DNA from: Cylicocyclus nassatus
Lineage: Eukaryota > Nematoda > Chromadorea > Rhabditida > Strongylidae
Length of the DNA stretch: 64,000 nucleotides
Direction of reading: 5' to 3'
Assembly (NCBI GenBank): GCA_958299035.1
Contig: CATQJL010000316.1
Span: forward strand, 44,141,585 to 44,205,584
In this document: positions 1-11,439 of the stretch, piece by piece
How positions within the stretch are numbered: position 1 is the stretch's first letter
Layout of the letters: the number at the start of each line of letters is the position of its first letter
Translations under genes and position numbers: made by a program
Notes under the pieces: generated by a model
Told to the model about the DNA's origin: nothing
The model's input: the letters and a program-made list of their open reading frames with translations, nothing else
Databases searched by the model: none

Positions 1-395
1 AAAAGCTGCATCGAACGCGGCTTAGCGGTTACTTGTCGCTGCTGTGCATTTGACGCTTGGATGAGGAGAAAAACAAATCTAAACAACCTAAAACAAGCAC
101 AAAAATCAAGTCATGTCCACCTTTTCGAATTCAATCAAAGCCGCCCTTATTTCTTTTTTCGTTATAAAATTTCTTTAATCTCTTCTATTTTTGCAAGACC
201 GATCCAAAAATTAACCGTGTTATGTTTACTTGCAGAAGAACCTGCAGGAAAACAAGGCAATGACTTCAGAAAACATCATGTCGAGAGCTTCCCAAGTTTA
301 CAGTGACTCATGCACACAAAGTATACACTTTCTTGAGGATGAATAATTTCAATCGTTATATTACGCCGTACAGGTTGTTATAAATGATTACTTTA
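1..395. other. No recognised feature
   Basis: AT-rich sequence. The longest open frame, an 81-codon one starting at 61, is low-complexity (Phe/Lys/Ser) and has no splice junctions or domain resemblance. I see nothing that can be annotated. Confidence 0.5.
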
Positions 396-431
396 TTACC
401 CGACGTTTTGGCAAGACGCCGTCTTCAGGGG
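396..431 (-). repeat. Penelope-like element 3'-end motif (relic)
   Basis: Read on the - strand, this stretch contains CTGAAGA, then GGC-N5-GCC, then AAAACGTCGG and AATAAAG. The element at 22575-24027 has the matching block GACG-N4-CGTC-GAAACGTCGG followed by AATAAG near its 3' end. Penelope-like elements are known to carry hammerhead-type motifs near their termini, and both blocks resemble the CUGANGA / GAAAC / GUC core. No protein remnant is visible beside it, so this is a solo 3' relic or a similar retroelement tail. Confidence 0.4.
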
Positions 432-1156
432 GCTGAAAAGGCCTCAATACACTGATACAGTGAGTGAAAGCAGGGAGTATGGGGGCGATGGTTCATCTCT
501 GCTACAAATCGAGTTAGCATTTCAAGTGCGCACCCCTGTCGCTGCAAAAAGTTGTATATCATTAGTCCGTCTATTGGGATTATGTGGAGCTTCATAAAAA
601 ATTCCCTATTTAATTACGAAACCTAGTTAAGACATATTTCTTGCAAGCAGCATCAAAAATCCCACTTTTGGCAAGAAGTGACGAGTGACGCTTACTGCAA
701 CACAAGTTAACACTTCCAAGTGAAACCTTTTGCATCAGAAATTCGAGATGGTTGAAGCTTTGGTAATAGATCACAGCTAGTATTTCGTTCCTTCAACTAC
801 ATCAAATGCCAGCTATAATCCTAGTGATTGCATTGAACACTATCCATCTTTGTTCAAATTTTTTCGATGCGTATGCGATCGCGACAGTTCGCCTGACGAC
901 CGGCAGATTTAGAGGCCTCTTTTTACATTGTACTTGAGGGTTCTACTACATAACACTAACAAAATCTGATAAGGGTCCATTTTGCCAGATCCACTACCTT
1001 TAATGGAGAGTAAATATTCTGTTAAATATGATTGGTATAAAGGGCTTTTCAATCACAATCGACACTGGATTTGCTACCTCATATACACAAATATCTTCCT
1101 CAAGACTTTTATCCGATTACAGTTTGGCAGATGCATTTGAATCTATTCTTATTTAG
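432..1156. other. No recognised feature
   Basis: Unique-looking AT-rich DNA. The first part (432-560) could be more of the retroelement relic on the - strand, but no coding similarity is visible. Confidence 0.4.
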
Positions 1157-1320
1157 GTGAACAGACTTGGAATCATGAAGAAGCGCTGATTACAAGCAAG
1201 CAAGCCATTGATTCACATTTAGAACAATGGAGAAGGAGAGTGGAGCTAAAATATCACGAAAAGCTACTATCTGTTCAAAGAATGGCTAATCGTTTGTATA
1301 CTGCATACTATCGGTTATAA
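1157..1320 (+). CDS. Candidate terminal exon, unknown protein
   Basis: After a possible acceptor (TTATTTAG at 1149-1156) an open frame runs 53 codons to a TAA at 1318-1320, entering with two leftover bases (phase 1). The peptide is hydrophilic and helical in character, with many Glu, Lys and Arg (for example LEQWRRRVELKYHEKLL), unlike the Phe/Lys-rich noise frames around it. I recognise no family. No upstream exon with a matching phase was identified, so this may be a last exon of a decayed gene or chance. Confidence 0.2.
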
Positions 1321-1581
1321 ACATGCATATGCCCGAATGAGTGCTCATAACTCATTATCAGTTTTCATCGCTGGAATATAGTCTTGCTTTTAGTTGCAAA
1401 AACATTTCAGTTGTTCTTACAATGCAAGGCGTAATCGCATTTTTATCTTGAAAAGTAACAGCTACAATGTTCAATGGAATTGTTTTAATTTTTCTGATAA
1501 AGCATAAGGTTAAGGTTTCTCGAAGAGTTTGAAAAACTTATTTACCCATTGTCTCTTTTGAAGTAGCTGCTACTTCGTACT

Positions 1582-1730
1582 CTGCGTCTCTGTGAAGGTT
1601 ATGACGTAGTCTGGGTCAATACCGATTCGTAATCTCTGGAACAGTTCCAGACCAACGCTTTGAATGCGCGCTGTACTGAAACTCTTCCAGAATTCACGGA
1701 TCAGTATGAACCCAGCTTTAGTAGACGAAA
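1582..1730 (-). CDS. Candidate globin-like exon (helix A-B region)
   Basis: On the - strand the frame reads FILIREFWKSF, then SVGLELFQRL and IDPDYVITF. The spacing W, then VGxELFxRL, then DPxY and a Phe four residues later is the classic opening of nematode globins (A helix Trp, then the B helix, then the Pro and Phe of the CD corner). One extra residue is present before the DP pair. The distal (E7) and proximal (F8) His exons were not found at lower coordinates, where the exon would continue, so this is either a single relic exon or a coincidence. No good donor is seen; GTACGA just after the GACGCAGA stretch is the best available. Confidence 0.3.
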
Positions 1731-1745
1731 CACAGAGGATTTTAA

Positions 1746-2161
1746 TCGTATTACTACAAAGCGCGAGTATGCAAAATTGAAGTTGCGCAACTCCAGCGAG
1801 GTAATTGTTTGCTCCACGCAAGCATTGAAGAAAAAACGAGCAAAAAGCAGGACGTGCCTCCACTAGCAGTTCGCAGCGCAAATCCATTTAAAAAATAATT
1901 TGAACTTCACATTGTTTGCAGAAGAAGAACTTTGTATTGTATTAGGGTTTGCTCTTTCCACATGTTGCTTGGACTTTTTTGAAAGTACAGATTAATCGCG
2001 AAATTTGCTTTTGATGAAAACCTTGAGTTGTAGGCTTTGGTAATTTTCTAAGCGCTCGTCTTCCAGACTGCAATGTCACAATTGCGTCTTATGTACCAAC
2101 ATCTTTTATGTTTCTTTGTTCCTCGGAAGGTGCTCGATCAAAAAATAAAAACACTTTTAAA
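1746..2161. other. No recognised feature
   Basis: AT-rich DNA with no repeat, splice-bounded exon or recognisable protein. Confidence 0.4.
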
Positions 2162-2342
2162 TACAATACCGCTCACAGAATGTGCAAAATTTCCGTAAAT
2201 GTCGCGAAATTCCGAAAATGTCGCGGAATTCCGAAAATGTCGCGGAATTCCGAAAATTCCGCGAAATTCCTGGAATTTCGCGGAATTTTCGGAATTTCGC
2301 GGTATTCACGGAAATTTTGCATACTTTGTGAGCGGTATTGTA
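2162..2342. mobile_element. TA-flanked foldback MITE (TACAATACC family), copy 1
   Basis: The element starts TACAATACCGCTCACA and ends with the inverse TGTGAGCGGTATTGTA, so a TA lies at each edge as in Tc1/mariner insertions. Almost the whole length folds back: the arms are built of CGCGAAATTCCG-like units repeated and inverted. It has no coding capacity. Copies 2 and 4 (4102-4292, 4633-4823) share ends and arms; copy 3 (4380-4605) shares only the ends. Confidence 0.8.
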
Positions 2343-2387
2343 TAGTAATATCATAAGTGGGCGGGGCTTACAGTTCACAGCTAAAAA

Positions 2388-2700
2388 GCGAAAAATCGAT
2401 ATTTTGGAGGTTCATGAACCACCAAATCCTCAAAAATAGATAGAATCGGTCTTCTGAGGGCTGTAAAATCCCGAAAATCGACAAAAATCGATAAAATCGA
2501 TATCCTGGAGGTTTCGAATTACCGAAAATTGACAAAAAAATCGATAAGATCATTATTTTGAAGGTTGCGAAATCCCAGAAATTGACGAAAATCGATATCC
2601 CAAAAATCGGCAAAATTGATAAAATCGATATTTTTAAGGTTGCAAAATCCCGAAAATTGACAAAAATCGATAAAATCGATATTCTGAAGGTTTCCAGATT
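2388..2700. repeat. Degenerate ~65-bp tandem repeat rich in ATCGAT
   Basis: About five diverged units follow each other, each with AAAATCGACAAAAATCGAT, then AAAATCGATAT, then a TTTTGGAGGTT or TTCTGAAGGTT stretch. It resembles the ATCGAT-rich minisatellite inside the Helitron-like elements at 45-46 kb and 51-52 kb but lacks their CCCCTGTGCCAACTCCCAG segment. Confidence 0.6.
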
Positions 2701-4101
2701 TCGGAAATTGGTAAAATTATCGAAAAACTAAGCGAAAAATTCGAAAAACTCCATAATAAGCTCATTTCCAGTGCTTTTATACAGCTGAATCTTCTCCAAG
2801 CAAGTCCGCCTACTTTATTCCCCCACATCACGATCGAAATTGAAGAAAATAAGAAAAATTAAGAAAAAATAAGGGAAAATAAGCGAAAATCGCGTTTTTC
2901 TAAGCTTATTTACCCCTTTCTAGCCGGTTTCAGCCCCCTAACCAGGTCCAGATGGCCGCGGGTAACTATCACACGCGCTGCACAAATAAAGAGAGAAGGA
3001 AAAATGAGGGGGGAGAAAGAGGAGAAATTGCGAGACCCTGAACTAAAAAAAAAACAAGTCCGGGAAGGTTTATAGATGGGCTCCCACAGGCGGAGCCCCT
3101 ACATTTTCTCCGAATTATATGTGGTGTCCCCCTCGAATACAAACTGAAGAATGGCTATCCCAGCCCGTCATCCCTAGTCTCCACGGAGATAAAATTCAAA
3201 ATATGCACTATCGCTTTTATATAGCGCCTCCTACAGGGAATCTCTAGGCACAAGCTATCTCCAGAAAAATAGAGCTACAAAAACTACATGTCAATGGCCA
3301 CATGAAATTACCACAGCCCTGCAACTCGTAGAGATATAAGGCGCCGAAGTCGCCCTTGTTGACAGATTTCCCAAGTTCGGCTGTCAATTAGGCACTTTTA
3401 ATGGAAATTTGTTATTTTACGACCTCCTTTCTAAAAATCATATTTTCAGAGATCTGTCGAATAAAACAAACCTCAGCCCCGTAGCTGTAATATTCGCAGA
3501 GTTATTAGCCCCCCAACATGCATGCTCAGGACGTAAAATCGGCTCTCCCAAAGTTGCCCCGTAATTCCCCCAAAAATCACGTTAGACACCTGTTTCATAC
3601 TTATACATTACATATTTTTTCCAGCTTCTCAGAAGCAATACACAGTGATATAGCGCGATCGCTCCTCACTCTTGGCCTCGGCGCAAAATTTGGTCAAAAT
3701 ATTGAGGTTTTCGGATTGACCGCAAACTTCACTCATAGTGGTTCTTGGTCCCGATCTTTACGAAAATCCTATTTATTTTGCACTAGAGAGTCTTACAGTA
3801 AAGCTAAAGTGAGATAGAAGTAGCTGAACCAATCAAGATCGCAACTTCGCCTGCACTTTTCCCCTACCTGTTGCGGAAATTGTCTGCAAATTTTTGTGAG
3901 TTGAAAACTTTGTGAACACCTCTATCGGACCATGCTTAGCACAGATCTTTATTTGAACTGTTCGTCAGATTATGATGTTACAAAATCGCCTTCTCATGAA
4001 TTCTCTTTCAAATTCGAAAGTCGTGTAATTTGGCAGATATTCTATCCTACAATGTGCCACCAGCAGCAAAACAATGTAAGAAATGTTGTTAGCACGTCGA
4101 G
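2701..4101. other. No recognised feature
   Basis: Contains a purine-rich stretch (2838-2900) and a GC-richer patch (2935-3170), but no inverted termini, tandem units, or credible exon. The 99-codon frame starting at 3518 has no splice signals or family resemblance. Confidence 0.4.
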
Positions 4102-4292
4102 TACAATACCGCTCACAGAATGTGCAAAATTTCCCTGAATATCGCAAAATTCCGAAAATTCCGCGAAATTCCCGGAATTTCGCGAAACGTCGCGAACTTT
4201 CAGGAGTTTCGCGAAATTCCGAAAAGTTCGCGGAATTTTCGGAATTTCGCGACATTCACGGAAATTTTGCAAGTTATGTGAATGGTATTGTA
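4102..4292. mobile_element. TA-flanked foldback MITE (TACAATACC family), copy 2
   Basis: Starts TACAATACCGCTCACAG and ends GAATGGTATTGTA. Same CGCGAAATTCCG-type arms as copy 1, slightly more diverged (the right end has GAATGG instead of GAGCGG). Confidence 0.8.
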
Positions 4293-4379
4293 GAATGCAA
4301 GAAGATGCCCAACGATTGTTACAAGAGCGCAACGATACCAGTGTGGAAGAACAAGGGGGATATAACAGACTGCTCTACA

Positions 4380-4605
4380 TACAATACCGCTCATAATTCG
4401 TCAAAAAAGTCGCCGACTGCGGCGGAGTGCGCTAGAGTGCGTCGGAGTGTGGCGGAGTGTGGCGCAGTGCGCCGGAGTGCGTCGGAGTGTGGCGGACTGC
4501 GGCGGAGTGCGCTAGAGTGCGTCGGAGTGTGGCGGAGTGCGGCGGAGTGCGGCGGAGTGCGCCGCACTCCGGCGACTTTTTTGACGAATTATGATCGGTA
4601 TTGTA
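4380..4605. mobile_element. TA-flanked foldback MITE with GCGGAGTGC core, copy 3
   Basis: Starts TACAATACCGCTCATAATTC and ends GATCGGTATTGTA, so its termini belong with the neighbouring copies. Inside, the arms are different: TCGTCAAAAAAGTCGCCG with its inverse, enclosing a GC-rich minisatellite of GCGGAGTGC/GTCGGAGTGTG units (about 4420-4570). Confidence 0.8.
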
Positions 4606-4632
4606 TATGGAGTGAGTCGAAGGAAATACACA

Positions 4633-4823
4633 TACAATACCGCTCACAGAATATGCAAAATTTCCGTAAATGTCGCGAAATTCCGAAAATGTCGCGGAAT
4701 TCCGAAAATTCCGCGAACTTTCCGGAATTTCGCGAAGTTTCGCGAAATTCCAAGAATTTCGCGGAATTTTCGGAATTTCGCGGTATTCACGGAAATTTTG
4801 CATACTTTGTGAGCGGTATTGTA
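4633..4823. mobile_element. TA-flanked foldback MITE (TACAATACC family), copy 4
   Basis: Starts TACAATACCGCTCACAGAAT and ends GTGAGCGGTATTGTA. Arms match copy 1 closely. Only 27 bp separate it from copy 3. Confidence 0.8.
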
Positions 4824-5640
4824 CTTTCGGGAAGACCTAAAGTTCAAAAATTGCGAATTTTATGAGTGCGTAGCCAAAGAGATGTACACTATACTTGCCC
4901 TTGCAATCAGCATATAAATAAACATGCTGTTAGGCATCTAAAAAGGACGGAATGTTTTCATGTTAGCCAGAACCTGCAAAACTTCATTTAAACACTGCAA
5001 CAATGTAACCATATAAATCTGGGAGATTTGCTTAGCTACTGGAAACTTTCTATGGCTTGAAAGGTTTCTTGAATTTCCCCATCTTGTTAAACTTTGATAT
5101 TGGTGATCTTCAGTTTTATATAGGTTTGTTGTGGTTTTACATTTCGACCAGAACTTTTGTTTTCTAAGGCCGTAGAGTTGGTATGAAGCATTATTGGCAA
5201 AAACCACAATATGCACCGGAAACAAGTGACAGAAGTGAACAAGTGAGCGACGCTTTAGAAGACAAATAGAGGAACTATCGTAAAGAGCTCATATGAATAA
5301 ACGACAAAAAATTGACAGCAATAGAAGCCATTCATTTTTATCAATCATCTCCGAGTTTTTAGCGGAGATCCGGAAAACCTGCGAGGCCCTTTCTTGTTAG
5401 AACGTAGAAATCTTGCCCTTTTCTTCTCTATCATAAGAGTCGTTCTTAGGCTTAGCTGATGCTATTACCAGGCTGTTGTGTTTTGTGATATAAGTGTTCA
5501 TTTGAACGTAAATTCCGCTCTCTCCGATGTACATCATCAGCCTAACACTGTATGATGGAAATATCTCTTTTGTTGCTGATTTGGACGTCGGTAGCACAAC
5601 TGCTCTGAACTCTGTTTTTAGAAATCACTGCCTGGTAACG
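4824..5640. other. No recognised feature
   Basis: No inverted repeats or splice-bounded frames. A 95-codon - strand frame (4938-5225) is open but matches nothing I know. Confidence 0.4.
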
Positions 5641-5665
5641 CTGAGTCTGGCCAAACAAAAGAAAC

Positions 5666-5705
5666 CTTGATTATCTTGTTTTTGCAGATGACGCTTCAGT
5701 TATCA
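5666..5705 (+). pseudogene. Reverse transcriptase catalytic-motif relic (non-LTR)
   Basis: The + strand reads LDYLVFADDASVI, the hydrophobic-FADD-hydrophobic catalytic motif of non-LTR reverse transcriptases. Both sides are broken by stops within 20 codons, so only the palm motif survives. The isolated motif cannot separate RTE from CR1-type origin. Confidence 0.4.
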
Positions 5706-6928
5706 AGATATCACTGCAGCGGGCCTACATTGCTCAGTAAAACTGAGCGTAACGACGAAAAAGGGTTCTGACGTGGCAGAAAATTAACAGGTGGGCGGAG
5801 TCTTATGGTGATGACATTCTTCCAGCTTCTGGAGAGATCCTCCCATTTCCGCTAGCAGCCCTAATGTTGCCACCGGCCAAGCGCGAACGCCTGAGTCAAA
5901 GTCGGAACTGAGAAAATTGCTTTGGAAGTCAAGGGGGTAACTACACCTAGTGGAAGACCCGCACACTTGTTGAATACCTTTCCATGTCGAAGCTCTTTTT
6001 CGCTGTTTTCCCACTTTTCGATTTTCGGAATCAGCGAAGGCCCAAGCAAGCAAAAAAGCTCAAAGCTGACTTGCCGGGACACTGCATTCAAACATACAAT
6101 CAATACAGTTTACATTATCACAGGATTGCTGTGAGTACAAGATACTTTAGATTAAAGCTTGTGTCGCTACAACGTTTACACTCAAAGTTCTGAGCTCTCC
6201 AAAGTGATGATTTTGGCTCGCTGCTAGCTGATCTTATGCTTATCTGGTACGAAAATAAGCACTCCATTGAAATTATCACAAATAATTACCAAATATTCGA
6301 AAGTCCTGTTGGTTTGGACTCTAGCAAGCAAAGTGCAGCAAAGACTCATATGCCTTTGAACATGTAATCGATACAGCTTTTCCTTCTTTCCTTTCACCTA
6401 CCACTTTTTCCTTATAAAGTTTAGCATATTTTGAAAATTTCAGAATATTTGAAAAGTGTTATGCAGATGAAGCAACTCCGGAGTATACCTGTACCAACGT
6501 CATAAAACCTGCAGTAGCACAACCTTGAAATTTCTTGAAGTTTCTGCGAACTGGAACGTGATTGCCATTGATATTATTTGTGCAAAGTTGTCAAATTCGA
6601 TTTGGCCATAAGGATCAGTTTTATCTTTTGAAATTTTCGTATCGGTGCGCTCTGAACGGCTAGAAAGCTGGTACTATTCCTAGGTAAATGACTTAGAAAC
6701 CGGACATGTATAATCTGAAACCAGTGTGTTGAATATTGCGTTGTTTTGTATTGTAATAATGTATTTTCTACCTCGTTTCATTGGATTTAATTTACAACAA
6801 CCGCACTATGGTCTGCCATTTCAGATGGGAGTGACTAGATGTCAGGCTGCGATACACTGCTTAAACACACTGTTCACTTCCCAATTTCAAGATAGACGAT
6901 CGCGTTGGGAGGGCAGGAGCATGTGGTA
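5706..6928. other. No recognised feature
   Basis: Probably continues the decayed LINE for some distance, but no further motif is readable. No MITE termini are visible before 6929. Confidence 0.4.
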
Positions 6929-7250
6929 TTAGGTTGTCCGGAAAAAAATGTCGCACCGTGTTTTATTATGCAACATCACGGCAGGGTGAACATAAGGTAT
7001 GTGTACGGGGGTACCAACCAGTAGATTAAAGCAAGCTCTACAAAACGAAGCTCGAACCTTCGCGCCAATTTTGATTTGCGTAAAGTATGAGGTCAAATTT
7101 TATAAGGCACCAAAGTTTTAAAAACGAAAAATCGTATCTCCGTTCGAAAAATCCTGGGAACCCCTAACTTGCTCAAGCATGGACTCACTTATCAGGCACT
7201 CGTATGCACACTTCAAGTATTTCCGTGGCTAAAATTGAGAAAGCGAACTT
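6929..7250. mobile_element. Mariner-type MITE, TTAGGTTGTCCGGAAA family, one end only
   Basis: After a TA (6927-6928) the sequence begins TTAGGTTGTCCGGAAA, the terminus also found at 24896 and 59969. About 90 bp in, a decayed version of the family's internal motif appears (AAGCAAGCTCTACA at 7029). The opposite end was not found, so the copy is truncated or too diverged; the right boundary is approximate. Confidence 0.6.
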
Positions 7251-8755
7251 AGGCATATTTTTGCCAAGCAATCCTCAGCTTATCTCAAATTAGTGATTCT
7301 ATAGTATGAAACTAAGCATGACGAATTTTCAGCTACGACAAGCGCTAATTTCGAGAAGAATCAATTGGTTTGCGAAAAAACCAGTTGATTCTTCGAAAAA
7401 CGCCACATATTCGCACTTCGACCTAATTTTGTTTGTCATACTGTACCCTAAAGAAATGCCACAAACTACATAAATGAATATCTATGCGGAGAGTACATGC
7501 ATGCGCAGATTGGAGATCCCTAAGACGTGGATGGAGATACGATTCTTTGGGTTACTGAAAATTTCCATATTTTGGATTCTAATTTCAGGTGGAGGGGATT
7601 TCCGCAGATATAAACTATCTTGTAGAGCTTTTCTGTGGTCACTCTGTCGCGGTGGGATGCCATGCGACATTATTTTCAGACAACCTGGCAATTACCATTC
7701 CCGAAAAAAGTCTTTTTATCTTGTTCAGTCAATAATAAAATCCCGCATATATCTCGTGTTTAGCGTTGCGTTAAGATGATGATCAATTTCGGGCTGTTTG
7801 GGCATATGGATTGTACATCTGCCTCAAGCTCTGCACCTAAACGCCAAAACAGTCTTCACCTATCTTCATGCTTTTTCTGACTCTGCAAAGCACATCAAGA
7901 ATCATCGTCGCGCATAGAACGAAGACTAGGAGGAAGCTGCGATAGCTGAGCGATGAGACCTGCCATTAAGAGTAAACCTCGGAGGTGTCGACTTTGTCGT
8001 TCAGTCATCCGACGTCCATCTTACAGCATGAGATCCCATTACCATAATCGACTTGCATTACTTATACACTGTTGCCTGCATTACCTGTTTTCACACACCC
8101 ATTTTTTTGGCAAATCGACTGAACAAAAAAATTTATGTTCTACAAGCATTAGTTTCCAAAATTACTGAGCATAGTTTTTCTTTTACTAATCAGTGCATGC
8201 CAAAATGATTAGTTCTTGGAAACGAGAGCTAGTGCAAAGCTAAAAATTTGCGGCTAACTTCTAAAGGTCTACACTATGAATACTATGAATAATTTTCATG
8301 GAAACGGTCTCGCATGGCTTTGGGAAAATTGAAATACTATCTTTTCGATTTTTATTTGAAGGAAAAATACAGCAACTGTATACACGAATGCCTGACATGG
8401 AACGCATCAGCAGCGGGTACAGCAGTTCATATTTATGGAAATCGCTCATTTTGACAGTTTCGAAATTTTTGGAAGATGTTCAGAAAACGGTTGGTGCTGC
8501 GTGAAAGAGACCGAAAACCGAAAACGAAAATGGTATGCGCAGAAAAGAATGACTGAAAAGAACTTGGTGTCAGTTACAAACATGAATTTTGCGACAATTA
8601 TTTTAGATATTTCAACTATTATATATTTTGTACATGTGAACGTGACCAAGCCAGTCTGAGTAAATTGACATCGCTCAGGTATGACTGAAATAGCCTTTTA
8701 TCTCCGACCGGAAACAAGATTAACGACTACTTTAGGACAAACTCCTCGGGTGTCG
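7251..8755. other. No recognised feature
   Basis: Contains a short inverted repeat around 7355-7395 (AAGAATCAATTGGTTT with its near-inverse) that may be part of the preceding MITE. Nothing else is supported. Confidence 0.4.
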
Positions 8756-8759
8756 CGAC

Positions 8760-8960
8760 TCAATGCCATGGCCATACCAACAAAAAATCATCGCGATGCG
8801 ATTCGTGGAAAAGGAAAACTGGCCCTATGCTATGCATGCCAGCAAATCGTGCATGTCGGTCGTGGTAGCTGTCCTGCGCGACGGATCGCTGGCCGTGTTT
8901 TTCCAGGCCGGCCACACCTACTCCAGCGATATCGCTGCGATTTGGTAATATGTTGCAATA
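8760..8960. repeat. GC-richer interspersed repeat (GCGACGGATCGCTG family)
   Basis: Contains GTCGTGGTAGCTGTCC followed by GCGCGACGGATCGCTGGCCG. The same segment, reversed, occurs at 18860-18906, and related pieces at 18270-18295 and 40080-40120. Probably a non-autonomous DNA element; boundaries are not clear here. Confidence 0.45.
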
Positions 8961-9679
8961 TCGCAAAGCCAGCTTGAAATCAGCGAAGGGCAAATATATT
9001 TCGCTGGAAATGGATTTCTTTTTGGAAGTTTTTGGGACAAATATTTTCTTTGTCGACTTGTTTTTTTTTTGCGTTATGAAATGTAATGCAGATTTCCTAT
9101 TGCACTTTGCAATAGGACTTCTGTCGTGGTGTGATGTGCGTCCCTTCTAATTCGTACCATAAGTCAAGATGAATATTTTTAGCTGGTCGAAAGTCGTAAT
9201 TGAGTAACATGCGTATTATTGCGCAATATCTGAATATCACGAAAAATTAGCAACGTAAATGAGAACTACGACTTGAGAAAATTGCTTTTGCATTTTGTAT
9301 CTAACGAGTATAGTTGAACGAAGATGCAAATGCGCGAGCAACTGATACGAATTGTGGTGTTGAACATAATGGTGTCGGAAAAGACAAAGAAATCTGCAAA
9401 GGCGAAGAGAAATTCACGCTGAATACTGCTTTTGGATGCCGAAAGAAGACCCAGAACGAGTGCTGATGTGTGTACTTTCACCTTACCGCTGAACAGATAG
9501 GCATGTCCAGAACCGCGACCAGCAATTCAATAGTCTCGATTTTGTCGCTTTGATCATGGAATCTCCCGACGACGTAATCTCGATGATGAAATCGCTGCAC
9601 GTATGGCCAGGGCATAAGGCTCGGAGCCCGTCGTGACTATCTTGAACTGAGGCAGGAACGGGCTTCATCATTGCTGCCG
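8961..9679. other. No recognised feature
   Basis: AT-rich DNA without repeats I can match elsewhere in the window. Confidence 0.4.
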
Positions 9680-10060
9680 CTCAGATAATCGCTGGGGGCA
9701 GGCGGCCATGCGAATTTTGAGCAAGCGGGCATTGAAAAAATAGTTCGCTGATTTCCTGCGGTCCGCTTGCAGATATTTGGAATGTTTGTCAAATTTTAGA
9801 TGGATGCTGAAACAACAATTGCGATTTCTTCATAGATTAGTTGCTGCGTAATTTCCGCATTCTCGCGGATTTTACGCGAGATTATGCAAGATTACTGAGG
9901 GCCGCACGGTCCTTTGTGAAGGACCGCACAGCCCGTAAGTACCTTCCGATAGGAGAAGGTAGGTACCCCAAACTTGGGAAGGATAAAGCAAGAATATGCC
10001 CGCTCAGCGGGCATATGCCCGCTTTAATTACCTAAAGCGGGTATAAACCCGCTTGCCTTA
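9680..10060. repeat. Hairpin-rich repeat, CTCAGATAATCGC family, copy 1 (one end)
   Basis: Starts CTCAGATAATCGCTGGGGGC, like the element at 50040-50645. It carries a series of hairpins: 9861-9881 (TCTCGCG/CGCGAGA), 9907-9926 (CGGTCCTT/AAGGACCG) and 9940-9961 (TACCTTC/GAAGGTA, 8-nt loop), then GCCCGCTCAGCGGGC and AAAGCGGG repeats near 9998-10050. The right terminus of the second copy is missing. No coding frame. Confidence 0.7.
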
Positions 10061-10980
10061 CCTAAAATTTAAATTTGCTTGTAATTCGGTTCAGAATAAA
10101 GCTTGGAGTCTGATATTCTCCAGGTACATGACAAACGGTCGAGGGAAGCCATATGGCTAATTTGAGGAAATTTTGTTCATCTTTGTCAGCGAAAAGACCA
10201 ATTTATTTATCGTTGACAACATCATGAAATCGAATTGTTTTAGGTTACCATAAAAAAAGTAGCTTGAAAATCGCCGTGCGAAACTTTGATATCTCAGCGA
10301 AATCATAGTCTGGAAGGTCCAAAAGGAACTGAACCATAGTATTTCAGACGTAGAATAGAAATCACGCTGTAGCAGCTTAGAACGAATTGTGCAGGACTTA
10401 CAGCTGACAGCCAGTTTTCTGGATTTTTCAGGAAGAGGCACAATTTCAGATTTTTAAATCTCAGCGAAACTATAGGCTGGAAGGCCCAAACAATGACTGA
10501 CTATTAGTATACGCTTGGCTTTTCGCCATCATTACTCCATATGCGACGTTTTGCTCGATGTTCACAATGAGCCTCAGACTCGGCCAATAAGGCAGAAACT
10601 TTTCGCGTTGTGTTAGATTCTTACACTGTTTGTGCCATCAAAATTTGAGCGCTGCAGCTTTTCAAAAACTTTAGTTATAAAAAAGACTGATTTTTCTTAA
10701 TAATTAATTGAGATCTCAGATGCAAAGCACAATTTTTCCTTTCGGTGATCATGAATTAGGCTCAAATTCACAGTTCTATTTCGTGGGCTTATCACATGTG
10801 CATATGCATGCGGCACACGTCGATTCTCTTTATGTGATACTATAGACTTTTGTAGACGTGCTTTCGTTTTGCTTTACTTTTTTGTGTATGCCGTTGATAA
10901 CCGTCGACGTAATGTTAGTCTTCCCAATTACATGATGAAGTTACTTATACCAGGTGATGCTCTGCTTTGATCCTGTCATT
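10061..10980. other. No recognised gene; short duplicated segment
   Basis: A roughly 30-bp segment (TCTCAGCGAAA followed by CTGGAAGG) occurs at 10292-10324 and again at 10462-10492, a local duplication. Otherwise nothing is recognised. Confidence 0.4.
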
Positions 10981-11234
10981 ATCACCATAGTTGTGCTTCT
11001 TTTCGAAAGCACGTTTGCCGTATTTTATGCGACAAAGATGGATGCTGTGTCGACACAGGGTTGCCGCGTCTATCCGAATTGAATCAAAGAATTTTCAATG
11101 AAAATGGATTTCATGGTGAAGTGATTGGCTTTGCAGCAAAGCGTGAGGAGGAATGTGGGATCGTGCTGCTACATGCTGGTACATTAGTACATAGATTATT
11201 TGAGAACTACTTTGATTTCTTTATGAGTACCTGA
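10981..11234 (+). CDS. Candidate coding fragment, Cys-rich then hydrophobic/charged
   Basis: An 83-84-codon stop-free frame without a clear ATG. It begins Cys/His-rich (RILCDKDGCCVDTG) and continues NGFHGEVIGFAAKREEECG and LLHAGTLVHRLFENYFDFF. Composition is more protein-like than neighbouring frames. A possible acceptor lies at CACCATAG (about 11002). I recognise no family and cannot define its ends. Confidence 0.2.
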
Positions 11235-11439
11235 CATTGGCTTGAATTTTCGAGTGATTACCTTTGTTGGACGTGGTAAAATTCAGATTATGGAAGCTAC
11301 ACAAACGGAGATATGTTTGATCATCTATTGGAAAACTTGAAGAGACTCTAAAAGATAACAATACACCAGATCGAGCTTTGCGCGCAAAGGTACGTCGCTA
11401 TCGGTAATACCGAGATTTATAAACGCAGAATTTGATAAT

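Noticed and set aside
4420..4570. CRISPR-like spaced repeats in the GCGGAGTGC array
   Set aside because: Units are contiguous with no unique spacers, the array lies inside a foldback transposon, and the genome is eukaryotic.
4083..4865. A 260-codon open frame across 4083-4865
   Set aside because: It runs through three foldback MITEs; the repeated peptide (NVAKFRKCR-like) is just the MITE arms translated, and other frames are open for the same reason.
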